Assembly: GCA_018713405.1 (NCBI GenBank) | Contig: DVOR01000247.1 | Coordinates: forward strand, 1 to 12,374 | DNA length: 12,374 nt | DNA from: Candidatus Spyradenecus faecavium | GTDB lineage: Bacteria; Verrucomicrobiota; Kiritimatiellia; RFP12; DVOR01 | Direction of reading: 5' to 3' | Shown here: positions 1-8,127 of the stretch, in pieces | Layout: each line of letters begins with the position of its first letter | Position numbering within the stretch: position 1 is the first letter of the stretch | Notes under the pieces: model-generated | Told to the model about the DNA's origin: nothing | The model's database searches: none | The model's input: the letters and a program-made list of their open reading frames with translations, nothing else | Made by a program: the position numbers and the translations under genes

Positions 1-62
1 GTGGGGGGCGTTTCGTCGAGGGGCGCGAACAGTTCGTCTTGGGGGTCGGTGGGCGTGGGCAT
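1..62 (-). CDS. N-terminal fragment of a gene downstream of the peptide-binding lipoprotein
   Basis: An ATG on the minus strand at 62-60 opens a frame that runs off the left edge of the window after 20 codons. It begins MPTPTDPQDELFAPLDETPP, a proline- and acid-rich stretch with no recognisable domain. It starts 18 nt after the stop of the binding-protein gene on the same strand with no terminator between, so it is probably the next gene of that operon. Genes after a YejA/OppA-type binding protein are usually the permease and ATPase subunits; that is inference from context only. No convincing ribosome binding site is visible. The true start could lie elsewhere. Confidence 0.4.
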   Translation of the reverse strand, partial: MPTPTDPQDELFAPLDETPP

Positions 63-80
63 GGTCTGGCAAGGGGGGAA

Positions 81-2060
81 TCAGGGGGCGGTGACGGCGT
101 CGTAGTCGACTTCGGCGGCGCGGGCGGGGAGGGGGGTGTTGTCGCGCATGGCGGCCTGGAGCTCGCGGGCGGAGTCGGCGTCGTACCACCAGTAGATGGG
201 GATGGAGAGCTCGTCGCCGTACTTGCCGAGGACGGAGTCGGGGGTGCCGAATTTGTTCCAGTAGAGCAGGCGGACGGAGTCGGTGCCCCAGGTGAGGACG
301 TAGGGGACGGTCTCGGTGGCGATCTTGTCGATCTGGCGCATGATCTCGTTGCGGCGCTCGAGGGAGAACTCGGTCTTCTGGCGCTCGATGAGGGCGTCGA
401 CGCGGGGATCCTGGAAGCCGGGGAGGTTGGGGCCGTTGGAGGTGTTGGCGTAGGCGCTGGACCACATGGCCTCGGGGTCGCGGAAGAGGGAGCCGGAGAA
501 GGCGGCGACGGTGACGTCGAAGTTGTAGTCCTTCATCTCGCGCATCCAGGTGGCGAAGTCGCGCTGGGTGATGGCGAGGTCGATGCCGAGGCGGGCGAGG
601 GATTCCTTGAAGAGGGCGAGGTAGGTGGCGTCGCTGGCGGAGCGGGTGAGGAGGCGGACGACGAAGGGCTGGCCGTCGCGCTCAAGCTTGCCGGACTCGG
701 GGTTGAAGCGGAAGCCGGCCTCGCGGAGGAGGGCGACGGCGCGGTCGGGGTTGTAGGCGAAGTCGGGGTTGGTGTTGTGGTTCTTGTCGTCGTAGAGGTC
801 GCGGCAGAAGGAGTTCTGGAGGAAGTAGGCGTTGTACATGAGGGAGCGGACCATGCGCTCGCGGTCGAAGAGGAGGGCGAGGGCCTGGCGAACGCGCGGG
901 TCGTCGTAGGGCGGGCGGCGCATGTTGATGGCGAGGCCCTGGAAGCCGACGGGGGCGTGGTTGCGGACGTTCTGCTTGACGATCCAGTTCTTCTCGAAGC
1001 GCTCGCCCACGCTCTCGGTGTGCCAGATGCGGGCGGAGTAGACGGCGTAGGCATCGACCTCGCCCTTCTTGAAGGCCTCGTAGGCGTTGTTGGGGTCCAT
1101 GAAGAAGCGGATGCGGATCTTGTCGAAGTTGTAGACGCCCTGGCCGCTGGGAATCTGGAAGCCCCACCAGTCGGGGCGGCGCGAGAGGGTCATGTCGCGG
1201 CCCTCGCGGTGCTCGGAGACGTAGTAGGGGCCGCCGACGATGTGGAGGTTGAAGTTGAGGTCGTTGAAGGCGAGCTTCTCGTCGCGGCCTTCGTCGCGGC
1301 ACTTGGCGCGAGCCTCGTCGATGAGGGCCTTGGGCATGATGTAGAGCGAGCCGCCGAGGTTGCCGAAGTTGCGCCAGTGGACACGCTTGCAGATGAAGCG
1401 GATCGTGCGGAGCTGGCCGTCGGGGTCGGGCGCGTCGACGACCTCGGCGCGCTCGATGTCGTTGAAGAGGACCTGGTATTGGCCGGTGAGGCTCTCCTTG
1501 GCGGTGACGGCGTCGAAGGTCGCCTTCACGTCGTGCGCGGTCACGGGGGAACCGTCGCTCCAGCGGGCGCGTTCGTTGATGTGGAAGACGAAGATGCGCT
1601 TGTCCTTGCTGATCTGCCAGCGGTCGGCCAGGCTCGGCCCGTAGTCGCCCGTGCGCGTGTCGAGCGCGAGCATCGAGGGGTAGAGCAGGCTGAAGACCAT
1701 CATGGTGAAGGTGTTGTTGTCCAGGTAACCGTTGAAGCTCTTGGGCGGCGTGCTGCCGGCGTAGATGAGCGTGCCGCCGGGCACCGCGTAGGGCGAGGCG
1801 CTGGGGTCGGGGAGGTCCTTCCAGTCGGGGCCGGGGAAGGAGTCGAAGGCCTGGTTCGGGTCGGGCTCCGCGGACTCCGCTTCCGCGGGCGCGGCCTGCG
1901 TCTGCTCGGGCGCCGCTTCCTCGGCGGGGGCGGCCTCGGCGGATTGGCGCTTCTCCTCGGCGGGGGTCGCGGGCTCGTCGCCGCCGCATCCCATGGCCGA
2001 CATCATCCCCACGGCGCAAACGGCCGCGATCGTCCAAGCCCAAAGCTGTCCCTGTTTCAT
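81..2060 (-). CDS. Peptide ABC transporter substrate-binding lipoprotein (SBP_bac_5, YejA/OppA-like)
   Basis: Predicted periplasmic lipoprotein of 659 residues that binds oligopeptides and hands them to an inner-membrane ABC permease. The start MKQGQLW is chosen because it begins a type II signal peptide: a hydrophobic stretch at about 6-20, then lipobox A-M-G-C with the lipidated cysteine at residue 25. An Ala/Glu/Pro-rich tether follows (about 30-75), then the family-5 binding fold. Landmarks are SLADRWQISKD, FHINERARWSDGSPVTAHDV, the hinge-like YEAFKKGEVDAYA, and RRPPYDDPRVRQALALLFD, which resembles the RRPFF-DVRVRQAL region of YejA. The frame is open further upstream to 2504 but there it only overlaps the deaminase gene. 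The start ATG overlaps the deaminase stop by 4 nt, with AAAGGA about 10 nt upstream. E. coli YejA is about 600 residues, so the extra length is the tether. The substrate is not readable from sequence. Confidence 0.88.
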   Translation of the reverse strand: MKQGQLWAWTIAAVCAVGMMSAMGCGGDEPATPAEEKRQSAEAAPAEEAAPEQTQAAPAEAESAEPDPNQAFDSFPGPDWKDLPDPSASPYAVPGGTLIYAGSTPPKSFNGYLDNNTFTMMVFSLLYPSMLALDTRTGDYGPSLADRWQISKDKRIFVFHINERARWSDGSPVTAHDVKATFDAVTAKESLTGQYQVLFNDIERAEVVDAPDPDGQLRTIRFICKRVHWRNFGNLGGSLYIMPKALIDEARAKCRDEGRDEKLAFNDLNFNLHIVGGPYYVSEHREGRDMTLSRRPDWWGFQIPSGQGVYNFDKIRIRFFMDPNNAYEAFKKGEVDAYAVYSARIWHTESVGERFEKNWIVKQNVRNHAPVGFQGLAINMRRPPYDDPRVRQALALLFDRERMVRSLMYNAYFLQNSFCRDLYDDKNHNTNPDFAYNPDRAVALLREAGFRFNPESGKLERDGQPFVVRLLTRSASDATYLALFKESLARLGIDLAITQRDFATWMREMKDYNFDVTVAAFSGSLFRDPEAMWSSAYANTSNGPNLPGFQDPRVDALIERQKTEFSLERRNEIMRQIDKIATETVPYVLTWGTDSVRLLYWNKFGTPDSVLGKYGDELSIPIYWWYDADSARELQAAMRDNTPLPARAAEVDYDAVTAP

Positions 2061-2629
2061 CCGAGGGGTTCCTTTCGTCGATTCCTGAAGAAAGCCGCGA
2101 ACTGCCCGTGGCACTGCGCCTCGAGCACGCCGGCGAGCAACGCCGGGCGGTGGTTCACCCGTTCGCTGGACAGTATACCAAAAGCGCTCTCCCCTCCGCG
2201 CTCGGGGTCCGACAATCCCCAGACCACCAGCGTGGGCCGCGCCCAGACCAACGCGCCCGCGCACATCGGGCACGGCTCCTTCGTCACGTAGACGGCCGTG
2301 CCGGTGAGGCGCCAGTCGCCCAAGGCCGAGGCCGCCGCCGTGATGGCGATGGTCTCGGCGTGCGCCGTCGGGTCGCGCAACAGTTCGGTCTGGTTGTGGG
2401 CGCGCGCCAGGATGCGCGCTGCCCAGGGGTCGTCCAGCGGTTTGGGGTTCGCCAGCCCGCGCTCGAAGGTGCCCTCCGGCAGGCGCACGATGACGCACCC
2501 GCACGGCACCTCGCCCGCCTCGGCGGACTGCTCGGCCTCGCGCAACGCCAGGGCCATGAAGTGCTCGTGGAAGCGCCGCACGCCCTCGGGGAGCGCGGCG
2601 AACCGTTCCTGTGGGGTGGGGGCGGCCAT
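2057..2629 (-). CDS. tadA: TadA-like tRNA adenosine deaminase (CDA-superfamily zinc deaminase)
   Basis: 190-residue zinc-dependent deaminase. TadA converts A34 to inosine in the anticodon of tRNA-Arg(ACG), a cytoplasmic and usually essential step. Visible signature: DPTAHAE with His90 as zinc ligand and Glu92 as proton shuttle, and EPCPMCAGA with Cys120 and Cys123 as the other ligands. The C-terminal VNHRPALLAGVLEAQC then FFRNRR matches the family pattern LNH-x-V-GVL-x-EC...FFR-RR. It is longer than E. coli TadA (167 residues), mainly through an insert of about 15 residues between GEVPCGCVIV and the HAE motif. That insert, and Cys in place of the usual Val-Gly-Ala, leave room for another deaminase of the superfamily acting on free bases. 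The start lies 1 nt after the glycosyltransferase stop, and the stop overlaps the next start by 4 nt, so translation is probably coupled. No other tadA is visible in the window. Confidence 0.8.
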   Translation of the reverse strand: MAAPTPQERFAALPEGVRRFHEHFMALALREAEQSAEAGEVPCGCVIVRLPEGTFERGLANPKPLDDPWAARILARAHNQTELLRDPTAHAETIAITAAASALGDWRLTGTAVYVTKEPCPMCAGALVWARPTLVVWGLSDPERGGESAFGILSSERVNHRPALLAGVLEAQCHGQFAAFFRNRRKEPLG

Positions 2630-2630
2630 G

Positions 2631-3788
2631 TCAGCGGTTCCTGCAAAGCTCGGCGGCGACGGCGAAGGTGGCCTTGGCGGTGGCGCCCCAGTGGCGCTCC
2701 GCGGCGCAGGCCAGCCCGCGCGCGATCAGCCGCTCGCGCAACGGCGCGGAGAGGGTGAGGCTCACGAAGGCGCGCCCCCATTCCGTCGGGTCGGTGGGAT
2801 GGACGCGCAGGGCGGTGTTGCCGTAGAGCTCCTCGTTGGCGGCGTCCGCCGCGCAGATGACGGGCGTGCCGCAGGCCATGCTCCGCAGGATGGCGGGGCG
2901 GTAGTCTGCGCCGTAGGCCGGCTCGAAGGTCGCCGCCGCCCCGCTGTAGAGCGCCGAGAGGTCCTCGGGCGGGATGGCCGTCGCGTCGATGAAGCGCACC
3001 ATGCCCTCCAGGTGGCAGTCGCGGATGGTCTCGCGCAGGGCACCGGGCAGCTTCGCGTCGCCCACCACCACGCAGGTCACGGAGGAGACCTCCTCGTTCT
3101 GCCCCAACGCCCGCAGGGGAATCGCCAGGTCCTTGGCGAAGGCCGAGTGCCCCGCCAGCATCACGTAGCGGCGCGGCACCAGCCACGTCCGCCGCGCCTG
3201 CAGGATCTCCTCCTCGGAATGCTGCCGGAAGAGCGGGTGCACGCCGTTGCGGATGACGCGCACCTGCCGCCGCGCCCGCAGCCCCAGCCGCAGCACCAGC
3301 CGCGCCGCCAACGCATGGCTCGGGCACACCAACGCGTCCGCCCCGAGCAACCGCCGGTGCAGCGTCAGCCTCCGCCACAGCCGCGCCAGCCACCGCGTCA
3401 GCCCATACGCCGAGGGCCGCGGCAACGTCTGGAAGGCATAGACCACGCAGAGCTTCCGCCACCGCCACGCCATCACGGGCGGCGGCACCGAGGCGTCCGC
3501 GCTCCAATAGACGTTCGGCCGCAGGCGCCGCATCAGCGCGTGCATCTCCCGGGCGCCCGCCCGCGAGTGGGCCGCGTGCTCCAGCGTGCGATAGGCGATG
3601 TTCGGGTGCTCGATCGGCTGCAACGGGAAGGCCGCTCCCTCCGCCAAGACCACCGTCGCGCGGTGCCCCTCCAGCAACGCCGGCAGGAGGCCGTCCGCCA
3701 ACGCCAACAAATAGGCCTGCGCAGGCGGCGGCAGCGAGCCGAGCGTGCGCAGGTCGAAAAGGATGTGGACCGTCTTGTCGCCGCTCAC
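2631..3788 (-). CDS. GT4-like glycosyltransferase with degenerate E-x7-E motif
   Basis: 385-residue GT-B fold glycosyltransferase of the group 1/GT4 type. The GTG start at 3788 overlaps the ackA stop (GTGA), indicating translational coupling. N-terminal Rossmann half: HILFDLRTLG near residues 8-17 and a WSADASVPPPV loop near 95-105. Linker: DALVCPSHALAARL then VRVIRNGVHPLF (about 151-187), the SxxxA and NGVD-like signature of GT4 enzymes. C-terminal half: YVMLAGHSAFAKD, CVVVGDAKLPG, and DLSALYSGAAATFEPAYGADYRPA followed by MACGTPVI (304-311). In GT4 enzymes the segment before MACG normally carries two glutamates (E-x7-E) that hold the nucleotide sugar. Here the aligned positions are Gly293/Ala294 and Arg302. 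No signal peptide or membrane segment is seen. Donor and acceptor are unknown; a role in cell-envelope glycan is only a family-level guess. Confidence 0.8.
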   Translation of the reverse strand: MSGDKTVHILFDLRTLGSLPPPAQAYLLALADGLLPALLEGHRATVVLAEGAAFPLQPIEHPNIAYRTLEHAAHSRAGAREMHALMRRLRPNVYWSADASVPPPVMAWRWRKLCVVYAFQTLPRPSAYGLTRWLARLWRRLTLHRRLLGADALVCPSHALAARLVLRLGLRARRQVRVIRNGVHPLFRQHSEEEILQARRTWLVPRRYVMLAGHSAFAKDLAIPLRALGQNEEVSSVTCVVVGDAKLPGALRETIRDCHLEGMVRFIDATAIPPEDLSALYSGAAATFEPAYGADYRPAILRSMACGTPVICAADAANEELYGNTALRVHPTDPTEWGRAFVSLTLSAPLRERLIARGLACAAERHWGATAKATFAVAAELCRNR

Positions 3789-4993
3789 TTCAGCAGGGCG
3801 AAGGTCTCACGCGCGATCATGAGCTCCTCGTTCGTCGGCACGACGATGACGGGGATGGCCGAATCCTTGCCGGAGATGGTGGCCTCCACACCGCGCACAT
3901 GGCGGTTGGTCTCCGCGTCCAGCGTGATGCCCAGGCCGCCGAGCACCTTCAGGAGCGCCTGGCGGGTCTCCCAGCTGTTCTCGCCGATGCCGCCGGTGAG
4001 GATGATGGCGTCCGTGTGGCCCAACAACGCCACATAGCCGCCGATGTACATCGCGTAGCTGTGCACCAGGCGCGCCAACGCCACCTGCGCGTTGTGGTCG
4101 CCTGCCTCGCAGGCCGAGCAGATGTCGCGCATGTCGCTGGAGCCGCCCAGCGCGCGCACGCCGCCCTGCTTGTTGAAGAGCGTGTCCACGTCCTCGGCGC
4201 TGTAGCCGTTCTTCATCAGATAGAAGGCGATGGCCGGGTCCACGTCGCCCGAGCGCGTCCCCATCACCACGCCCGCGAGCGGCGTCATCCCCATCGAGGT
4301 GTCGAAGCACTTGCCGCCCTTCACCGCCGTGATCGAGGACCCGTTGCCCAGGTGGCACGTCACCAGGTTCACCTGATCCAACGGCTTGCCCAGCATCTCC
4401 GCCGCCCGCTCCGTCACGAAGCGGTGGCTCGTCCCATGGAAGCCATACTTGCGCACCCCCAACTTGTCATGCAGCTCGCGCGGCAACGCATAGAGGTAGC
4501 TCTCCTCAGGCATCGTCTGATGGAATGCCGTGTCGAAGACCGCCACGTGCGGCACGCCCGGGAGCACCTGCTCACACCCGCGGATGCCCTGCAACGCGCC
4601 GGGGTTGTGAAGCGGCGCCAAGGGCGACAGCTTCTCAATCTCCGCCAGCGCGTGCTCATCCAGCTTCACCGGCTGCGAATACTTCTCGCCGCCGTGCACG
4701 ATGCGGTGGCCCACCGCGTCGATGTCCGAGATCTGCTTCAGGCAGCCGCCCTTCGCCGGATCCGTCAACGCGCCGCACGCCAGGCGCACCGCCGCCGTGT
4801 GGTCAGGCGCCTCGCACGGGCTCTGCTTTTCGGCGAAACCCTCCGTCGAGAAGGTGAAGAGCGCGTTGCCGATGCCGATGCGCTCCACCTGGCCCTTGGC
4901 CAACATCTTCTCGCTCTCCATATCGAAGAGCATGAACTTCAGCGACGAACTCCCGGCGTTGACGACCAGAACATTGCGGATGGCGGTGGACAT
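3785..4993 (-). CDS. ackA: Acetate kinase
   Basis: 402-residue acetate kinase, the usual family length (about 400). It makes ATP and acetate from acetyl phosphate in the cytoplasm, or runs in reverse. The ASKHA fold starts VLVVNAGSSSLKF (Asn12). Catalytic and binding residues line up with the Methanosarcina enzyme: Arg97 in VGHRIVHGG, Asp154 in VFDTAFH, His186 in YGFHGTSH, the HLGNGSS phosphate loop (214-220), Arg247 in MGTRSGDVDP, LTGGIGEN (332-339) and Glu389/390 in VPTNEEL. The start ATG at 4993 is chosen because AGGAG lies 10 nt upstream and the protein then begins exactly like family members. The frame stays open to 5080 but that extension has no homologous look and runs into the promoter. 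This is the first gene of the leftward operon. No phosphotransacetylase gene is adjacent in the window. Confidence 0.96.
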   Translation of the reverse strand: MSTAIRNVLVVNAGSSSLKFMLFDMESEKMLAKGQVERIGIGNALFTFSTEGFAEKQSPCEAPDHTAAVRLACGALTDPAKGGCLKQISDIDAVGHRIVHGGEKYSQPVKLDEHALAEIEKLSPLAPLHNPGALQGIRGCEQVLPGVPHVAVFDTAFHQTMPEESYLYALPRELHDKLGVRKYGFHGTSHRFVTERAAEMLGKPLDQVNLVTCHLGNGSSITAVKGGKCFDTSMGMTPLAGVVMGTRSGDVDPAIAFYLMKNGYSAEDVDTLFNKQGGVRALGGSSDMRDICSACEAGDHNAQVALARLVHSYAMYIGGYVALLGHTDAIILTGGIGENSWETRQALLKVLGGLGITLDAETNRHVRGVEATISGKDSAIPVIVVPTNEELMIARETFALLK

Positions 4994-5030
4994 AATCCTG
5001 AATCTCCTGAGGAAGAAAGAAAGTTCCCGT

Positions 5031-5059
5031 AGTATAACCGACTTTCCCCCAAAAGTCAA
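5031..5059 (-). promoter_or_regulatory. Sigma70-type promoter of the ackA operon
   Basis: On the minus strand a -35 box TTGACT (5059-5054) and a -10 box TATACT (5036-5031) are separated by exactly 17 nt. Transcription would begin near 5024, giving a leader of about 30 nt before the ackA start at 4993 with AGGAG at 5008-5004. No operator or leader structure is obvious. This is the best promoter match in the window. Confidence 0.82.
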
Positions 5060-5120
5060 AACCCCACCCCCCAACACCAAAATCTAACGAAAGCCCCGGT
5101 CTGGTCACCCACCTGTCCGC

Positions 5121-5201
5121 GGGGGAAGGGGTGGGGTGGGGTGCTGTCTTGGGTGAGCATGGGGGGATTGGGTGGGGGGCACGGGTGCGGGGCGGGTGGG
5201 G
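5121..5201 (+). other. G-rich, quadruplex-type tracts in the divergent intergenic region
   Basis: Two blocks of G-runs lie on the plus strand. At 5121-5141 four runs of four or five G are separated by AA, T and T. At 5161-5201 seven runs of three to six G are separated by loops of one to three bases. Both meet the simple four-run rule for intramolecular G-quadruplexes with very short loops, which favours stable parallel folds. The second block ends at the -10-like sequence of the GH84 gene and fills the place of a -35 box. Folding in the cell is inference. Confidence 0.6.
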
Positions 5202-5202
5202 A

Positions 5203-5213
5203 TATACTATAAT
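5203..5213 (+). promoter_or_regulatory. Probable -10 region of the GH84-macro transcript
   Basis: Overlapping hexamers TATACT (5203-5208) and TATAAT (5208-5213) form a strong -10 region about 40 nt before the GH84 start. No -35 hexamer is present at the right distance, where the sequence is only G-runs. Activator dependence or an unusual promoter is possible. AAAGGAAAGG at 5234-5243 is the ribosome binding site, 10 nt before ATG 5254. Confidence 0.5.
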
Positions 5214-5253
5214 AAAAAACGTGTGAGTCCCACAAAGGAAAGGCAGTGAAGCG

Positions 5254-7017
5254 ATGAGAGGTTTGGCTTTGGCGTTGGGCGCGGTCTGTCTGGGCGCGTC
5301 GGTTTGGGCGGAGGCGTTGCCGGCGTCGATGCGGGTGTGGCCGACGCCGCAAGAGGCGTCGCTGACGGGCGGGGAGTCCTTTGCGCGGCCGAAGGCGGTC
5401 GCGCTCGTCCCGGCGGACGGTTTCGACGCGGAGGCGCAGGCGGCGCTCTCGGCGGCCTTCACGGTCGACGCCGCGGCGGGCTACGCGCTCTCCTGGACGG
5501 TGGACGCGAGCCTGCCGAAGGAGGGCTATGCGCTGACGGTGCGCGCGGACGGCGCGACGTTGGCGGCGGCGGACGGCCGCGGCTTCTTCTACGGCGTGCA
5601 GACGCTGCGCCAGCTCCTTGCCGCCGAGACCTGCCGGGGCGTGACCGTCAAGGATTGGCCCGACGTCCCCTTCCGCGGCGTGGTGGAGGGCTTCTACGGG
5701 CAACCCTGGAGCTTCGAGGCGCGCAAGCGGATGTTCGCCTTCATGGGCGAGCAAAAGATGAACACCTACATCTACGGCCCGAAGGACGACCCCTATCACG
5801 GCTTCGGCCCGAAGTGGCGCGACCCGTACCCCGAGGCGAAGGGGCGCGAGATCGCCGAGCTGGCCCGCGTGGCCCACGCCAACAAGGTCAACTTCGTCTG
5901 GGCCGTCCACCCCGGCAAGGACATCCACTGGCAGGACGACAGCGACATCAAGGCCTGCCTGGCGAAGTTTGAGCTGATGTACGCGTTGGGCGTGCGCGCC
6001 TTCGCCGTTTTCTTCGACGACATCAGCGGCGAGGGCACCCGCGCGGAGAAGCAGATCGCCCTCCTCAACACCCTGAACCGCGAGTTCGTCCGCAAGAAGG
6101 GCGACGTCGCCCCCCTCATCATGTGCCCCACTGACTACGCCGCCGCCTGGGCCAAGGGCACCTACCTCGAGCGGCTCGGCGCGGGCCTTGACCCCGACAT
6201 CCAGGTGATGTGGACCGGCGACGCCGTGTGCGCCGACATCACGAAGGGCACGGTGGAGCACGTGACCCCGCGCATCCGCCGCAAGCCCTTCATTTGGTGG
6301 AACTGGCCCGTCTGCGACTACTGCAAGCCGCACTTGCTCATGGGCCGCTGCTACGGCAACGACCCCACCAACGGCCCTCGCTACGGCGGCTTCGTCTCCA
6401 ACCCCATGGACAAGCCCGAGGCCTCGAAGGTCCCCCTCTTTGGCGTGGCCGCCTACGCCTGGAACCCCGACGACTTCGACTCCGACCAAGCCTGGCGCGA
6501 CAGCATCCGCCGCCTCTTCCCCGAGGTCGCGGCCTCGGTCCAGACGCTGGCCGACCACAATTCCAGCCAAGGCCCCAAGGCCGAGGGCTTCAACCGCGAG
6601 GAGTCCGTCGCTGTCGCGCCCGTCGTCGCGCGCCTCACCGCGGCCCTCGACGCGGGGCAGCCCCCCGAGGCCGACGACGTCGCCGCGCTGACGCGGGAGT
6701 TCCGCCGCATCTCCCTGGCCGGCGTCGACATCGTCGCCAACTGCCAAAACCGCCTCTTCGTGGAGGAAGTGCGCGACTGGGCCGACGGCATGATGGCCTT
6801 CGGCGTCGCCGGCGCCGCGGCCACCCAGGCGCTCGGCGGGCAACTGCCCCCGCAGGAGGCCCTCGCGGCGATCCGCGCCTGGCGCGACCAGCGCCGCGTC
6901 CTCTCCGAACGCCACGCGGCCAAGCCCTTCTCCGAGGGCATCGTCCTCTCCTCGCGCGTCCTCGCGCCCTATCTCGACAAGGCCGAGGCGGCCCTCCGCC
7001 GCATGGCCGAACGCTAA
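5254..7017 (+). CDS. Secreted GH84 beta-N-acetylglucosaminidase
   Basis: 587-residue exported glycosidase that removes terminal beta-linked GlcNAc by substrate-assisted catalysis. Signal peptide at 1-19 (cut after SVWA). An N-terminal GH20b-like alpha/beta domain spans about 24-130 and ends in GRGFFYGVQTLRQLL. The GH84 barrel runs about 138-430: FRGVVEGFYGQPWS, KMNTYIYGPKDDPYHG, NFVWAVHPGKDIHW, and the catalytic pair Asp255-Asp256 in FAVFFDDISGEGT. It continues with MCPTDY, VMWTGDAV, KPFIWWNWPVCDY and GVAAYAWNPDDFD, very like the Bacteroides thetaiotaomicron O-GlcNAcase homologue. A helical C-terminal domain follows (about 440-587). No LPXTG, lipobox or carbohydrate-binding module is seen, so it is likely periplasmic or released. 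The substrate is probably mucin or other glycan GlcNAc; eukaryotic O-GlcNAc can be cleaved by bacterial members. The macro gene starts 20 nt downstream, suggesting a shared transcript. Confidence 0.95.
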   Translation: MRGLALALGAVCLGASVWAEALPASMRVWPTPQEASLTGGESFARPKAVALVPADGFDAEAQAALSAAFTVDAAAGYALSWTVDASLPKEGYALTVRADGATLAAADGRGFFYGVQTLRQLLAAETCRGVTVKDWPDVPFRGVVEGFYGQPWSFEARKRMFAFMGEQKMNTYIYGPKDDPYHGFGPKWRDPYPEAKGREIAELARVAHANKVNFVWAVHPGKDIHWQDDSDIKACLAKFELMYALGVRAFAVFFDDISGEGTRAEKQIALLNTLNREFVRKKGDVAPLIMCPTDYAAAWAKGTYLERLGAGLDPDIQVMWTGDAVCADITKGTVEHVTPRIRRKPFIWWNWPVCDYCKPHLLMGRCYGNDPTNGPRYGGFVSNPMDKPEASKVPLFGVAAYAWNPDDFDSDQAWRDSIRRLFPEVAASVQTLADHNSSQGPKAEGFNREESVAVAPVVARLTAALDAGQPPEADDVAALTREFRRISLAGVDIVANCQNRLFVEEVRDWADGMMAFGVAGAAATQALGGQLPPQEALAAIRAWRDQRRVLSERHAAKPFSEGIVLSSRVLAPYLDKAEAALRRMAER

Positions 7018-7037
7018 GCGCAACGAAGGGGACGGCC

Positions 7038-8105
7038 ATGCCGCTGAACATCATCCGGGACGACCTCACGCGCGTCAAGGCCGACGCCTTGGTGACCGCC
7101 GCCAACGAGTGGCTCGCCGGCGGCGGGGGCGTCGACGGCGCCATCCACCGCGCGGCCGGGCCGGAGCTCCTGGCCGAGTGCGCCAAGCTGGGCGGCTGCC
7201 CCACGGGCGAGGCGCGGATCACGGGCGCGGGCCGCCTGCCCTGCAAGTTCGTCATCCACGCCGTCGGCCCGGTCTGGGAGGGCGGCACCCACGGCGAACG
7301 CGAGCTCCTGGCCTCGTGCTACCGCGCAGCCTTGACGCTGGCGGTGAAGCACAAATGCAAATCCGTCGCCTTCCCGCTCATCTCCGCCGGCGTCTACGGC
7401 TACCCCAAGGAGGAGGCCCTGCGCGTGGCCGTCGAGACGATCGGCGCCTTCCTGCGTGGGCACGAGCTGGAGGTTACGCTGGTTCTCTTCGACGCCGCCT
7501 CCTTCCAGGCCGCCGACTCCCGCTTCGCCGACATCAAGAGCTACATCGACGACCGCTACGTCGGCGAGCACGAGGACGCGCCGAACCTGCGCTCGCGCCG
7601 CGAACGCGAGGCCCACGCCCTGAGCCTCCTCCTGCTGGAGAAGGACGTCGAGGTCCATTACCACGAGGCGCGCCCGGCCAGTCGCCGCCCGCCCAAGCCG
7701 AAGGCGCCGTTGCCCGCCTCCGCGCTGAAACCCGTGCCGCTGGAGACGGTGCTGGGCAAGCTCGCGGAAACCTTCTCGCAACGCCTCTTGCGGCTCATCC
7801 GCGAACGCGGCCTGACGGACGTGGAGGCCTACCGCCGCGCCAACGTCAGCCGCAAGGTCTTCTCCAAGATCCGCAGCAACAAAGACTACCACCCCAGCCG
7901 CGCGACGGCCTGCGCCTTCGTCATCGCCCTCGGCCTCTCCGCCGACGAGGCCCGCGCCCTCCTCCTCTCGGCCGGTCTCGCGCTGAGCAACGCAAGCAAG
8001 TTCGACCTCATCGTGCAATACTTCGTGGAGCGCGGCGAGACCGACGTCCTGAAGGTGAACGAAGCCCTCTTCTCCTTCGGTCAGCCCCTCCTCGGCGGCG
8101 CCTGA
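7038..8105 (+). CDS. Macro-domain protein fused to an XRE-like helical domain
   Basis: 355-residue cytoplasmic protein. Residues 1 to about 155 are a macro domain of the MacroD/YmdB type, which binds ADP-ribose and often removes it from proteins or deacetylates O-acetyl-ADP-ribose. Landmarks: DALVTAANEWLAGGGGVDG with Asn23 and Asp33 at the positions of the YmdB catalytic pair, IHRAAG, CKFVIHAVGPVW and FPLISAGVYGYP (113-123), the phosphate loop. A charged, proline-rich linker (about 175-235) leads to an all-helical C-terminal domain (about 240-350). There LTDVEAYRRANVSRKVFSKI, then HPSRATACAFVIALGLSADEA, looks like a Cro/C1-type helix-turn-helix. The start ATG 7038 has GAAGGGG 6 nt upstream; the frame is open far upstream only as a shadow of GH84. 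DNA binding is inference; the domain could instead bind protein. A terminator follows at 8252. Confidence 0.85.
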   Translation: MPLNIIRDDLTRVKADALVTAANEWLAGGGGVDGAIHRAAGPELLAECAKLGGCPTGEARITGAGRLPCKFVIHAVGPVWEGGTHGERELLASCYRAALTLAVKHKCKSVAFPLISAGVYGYPKEEALRVAVETIGAFLRGHELEVTLVLFDAASFQAADSRFADIKSYIDDRYVGEHEDAPNLRSRREREAHALSLLLLEKDVEVHYHEARPASRRPPKPKAPLPASALKPVPLETVLGKLAETFSQRLLRLIRERGLTDVEAYRRANVSRKVFSKIRSNKDYHPSRATACAFVIALGLSADEARALLLSAGLALSNASKFDLIVQYFVERGETDVLKVNEALFSFGQPLLGGA

Positions 8106-8127
8106 TTCCGGCCGCGGAATTTGGAAG

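Noticed and set aside
39..2291. 750-codon open frame on the plus strand opposite the binding-protein gene
   Set aside because: Gly/Val/Ala/Glu-rich composition with no domain; it mirrors the GC-rich third positions of the real gene with lipobox and family motifs on the minus strand.
5056..7023. 655-codon minus-strand frame opposite GH84
   Set aside because: Low-complexity composition and no motif, while the plus strand encodes an unmistakable GH84 enzyme.
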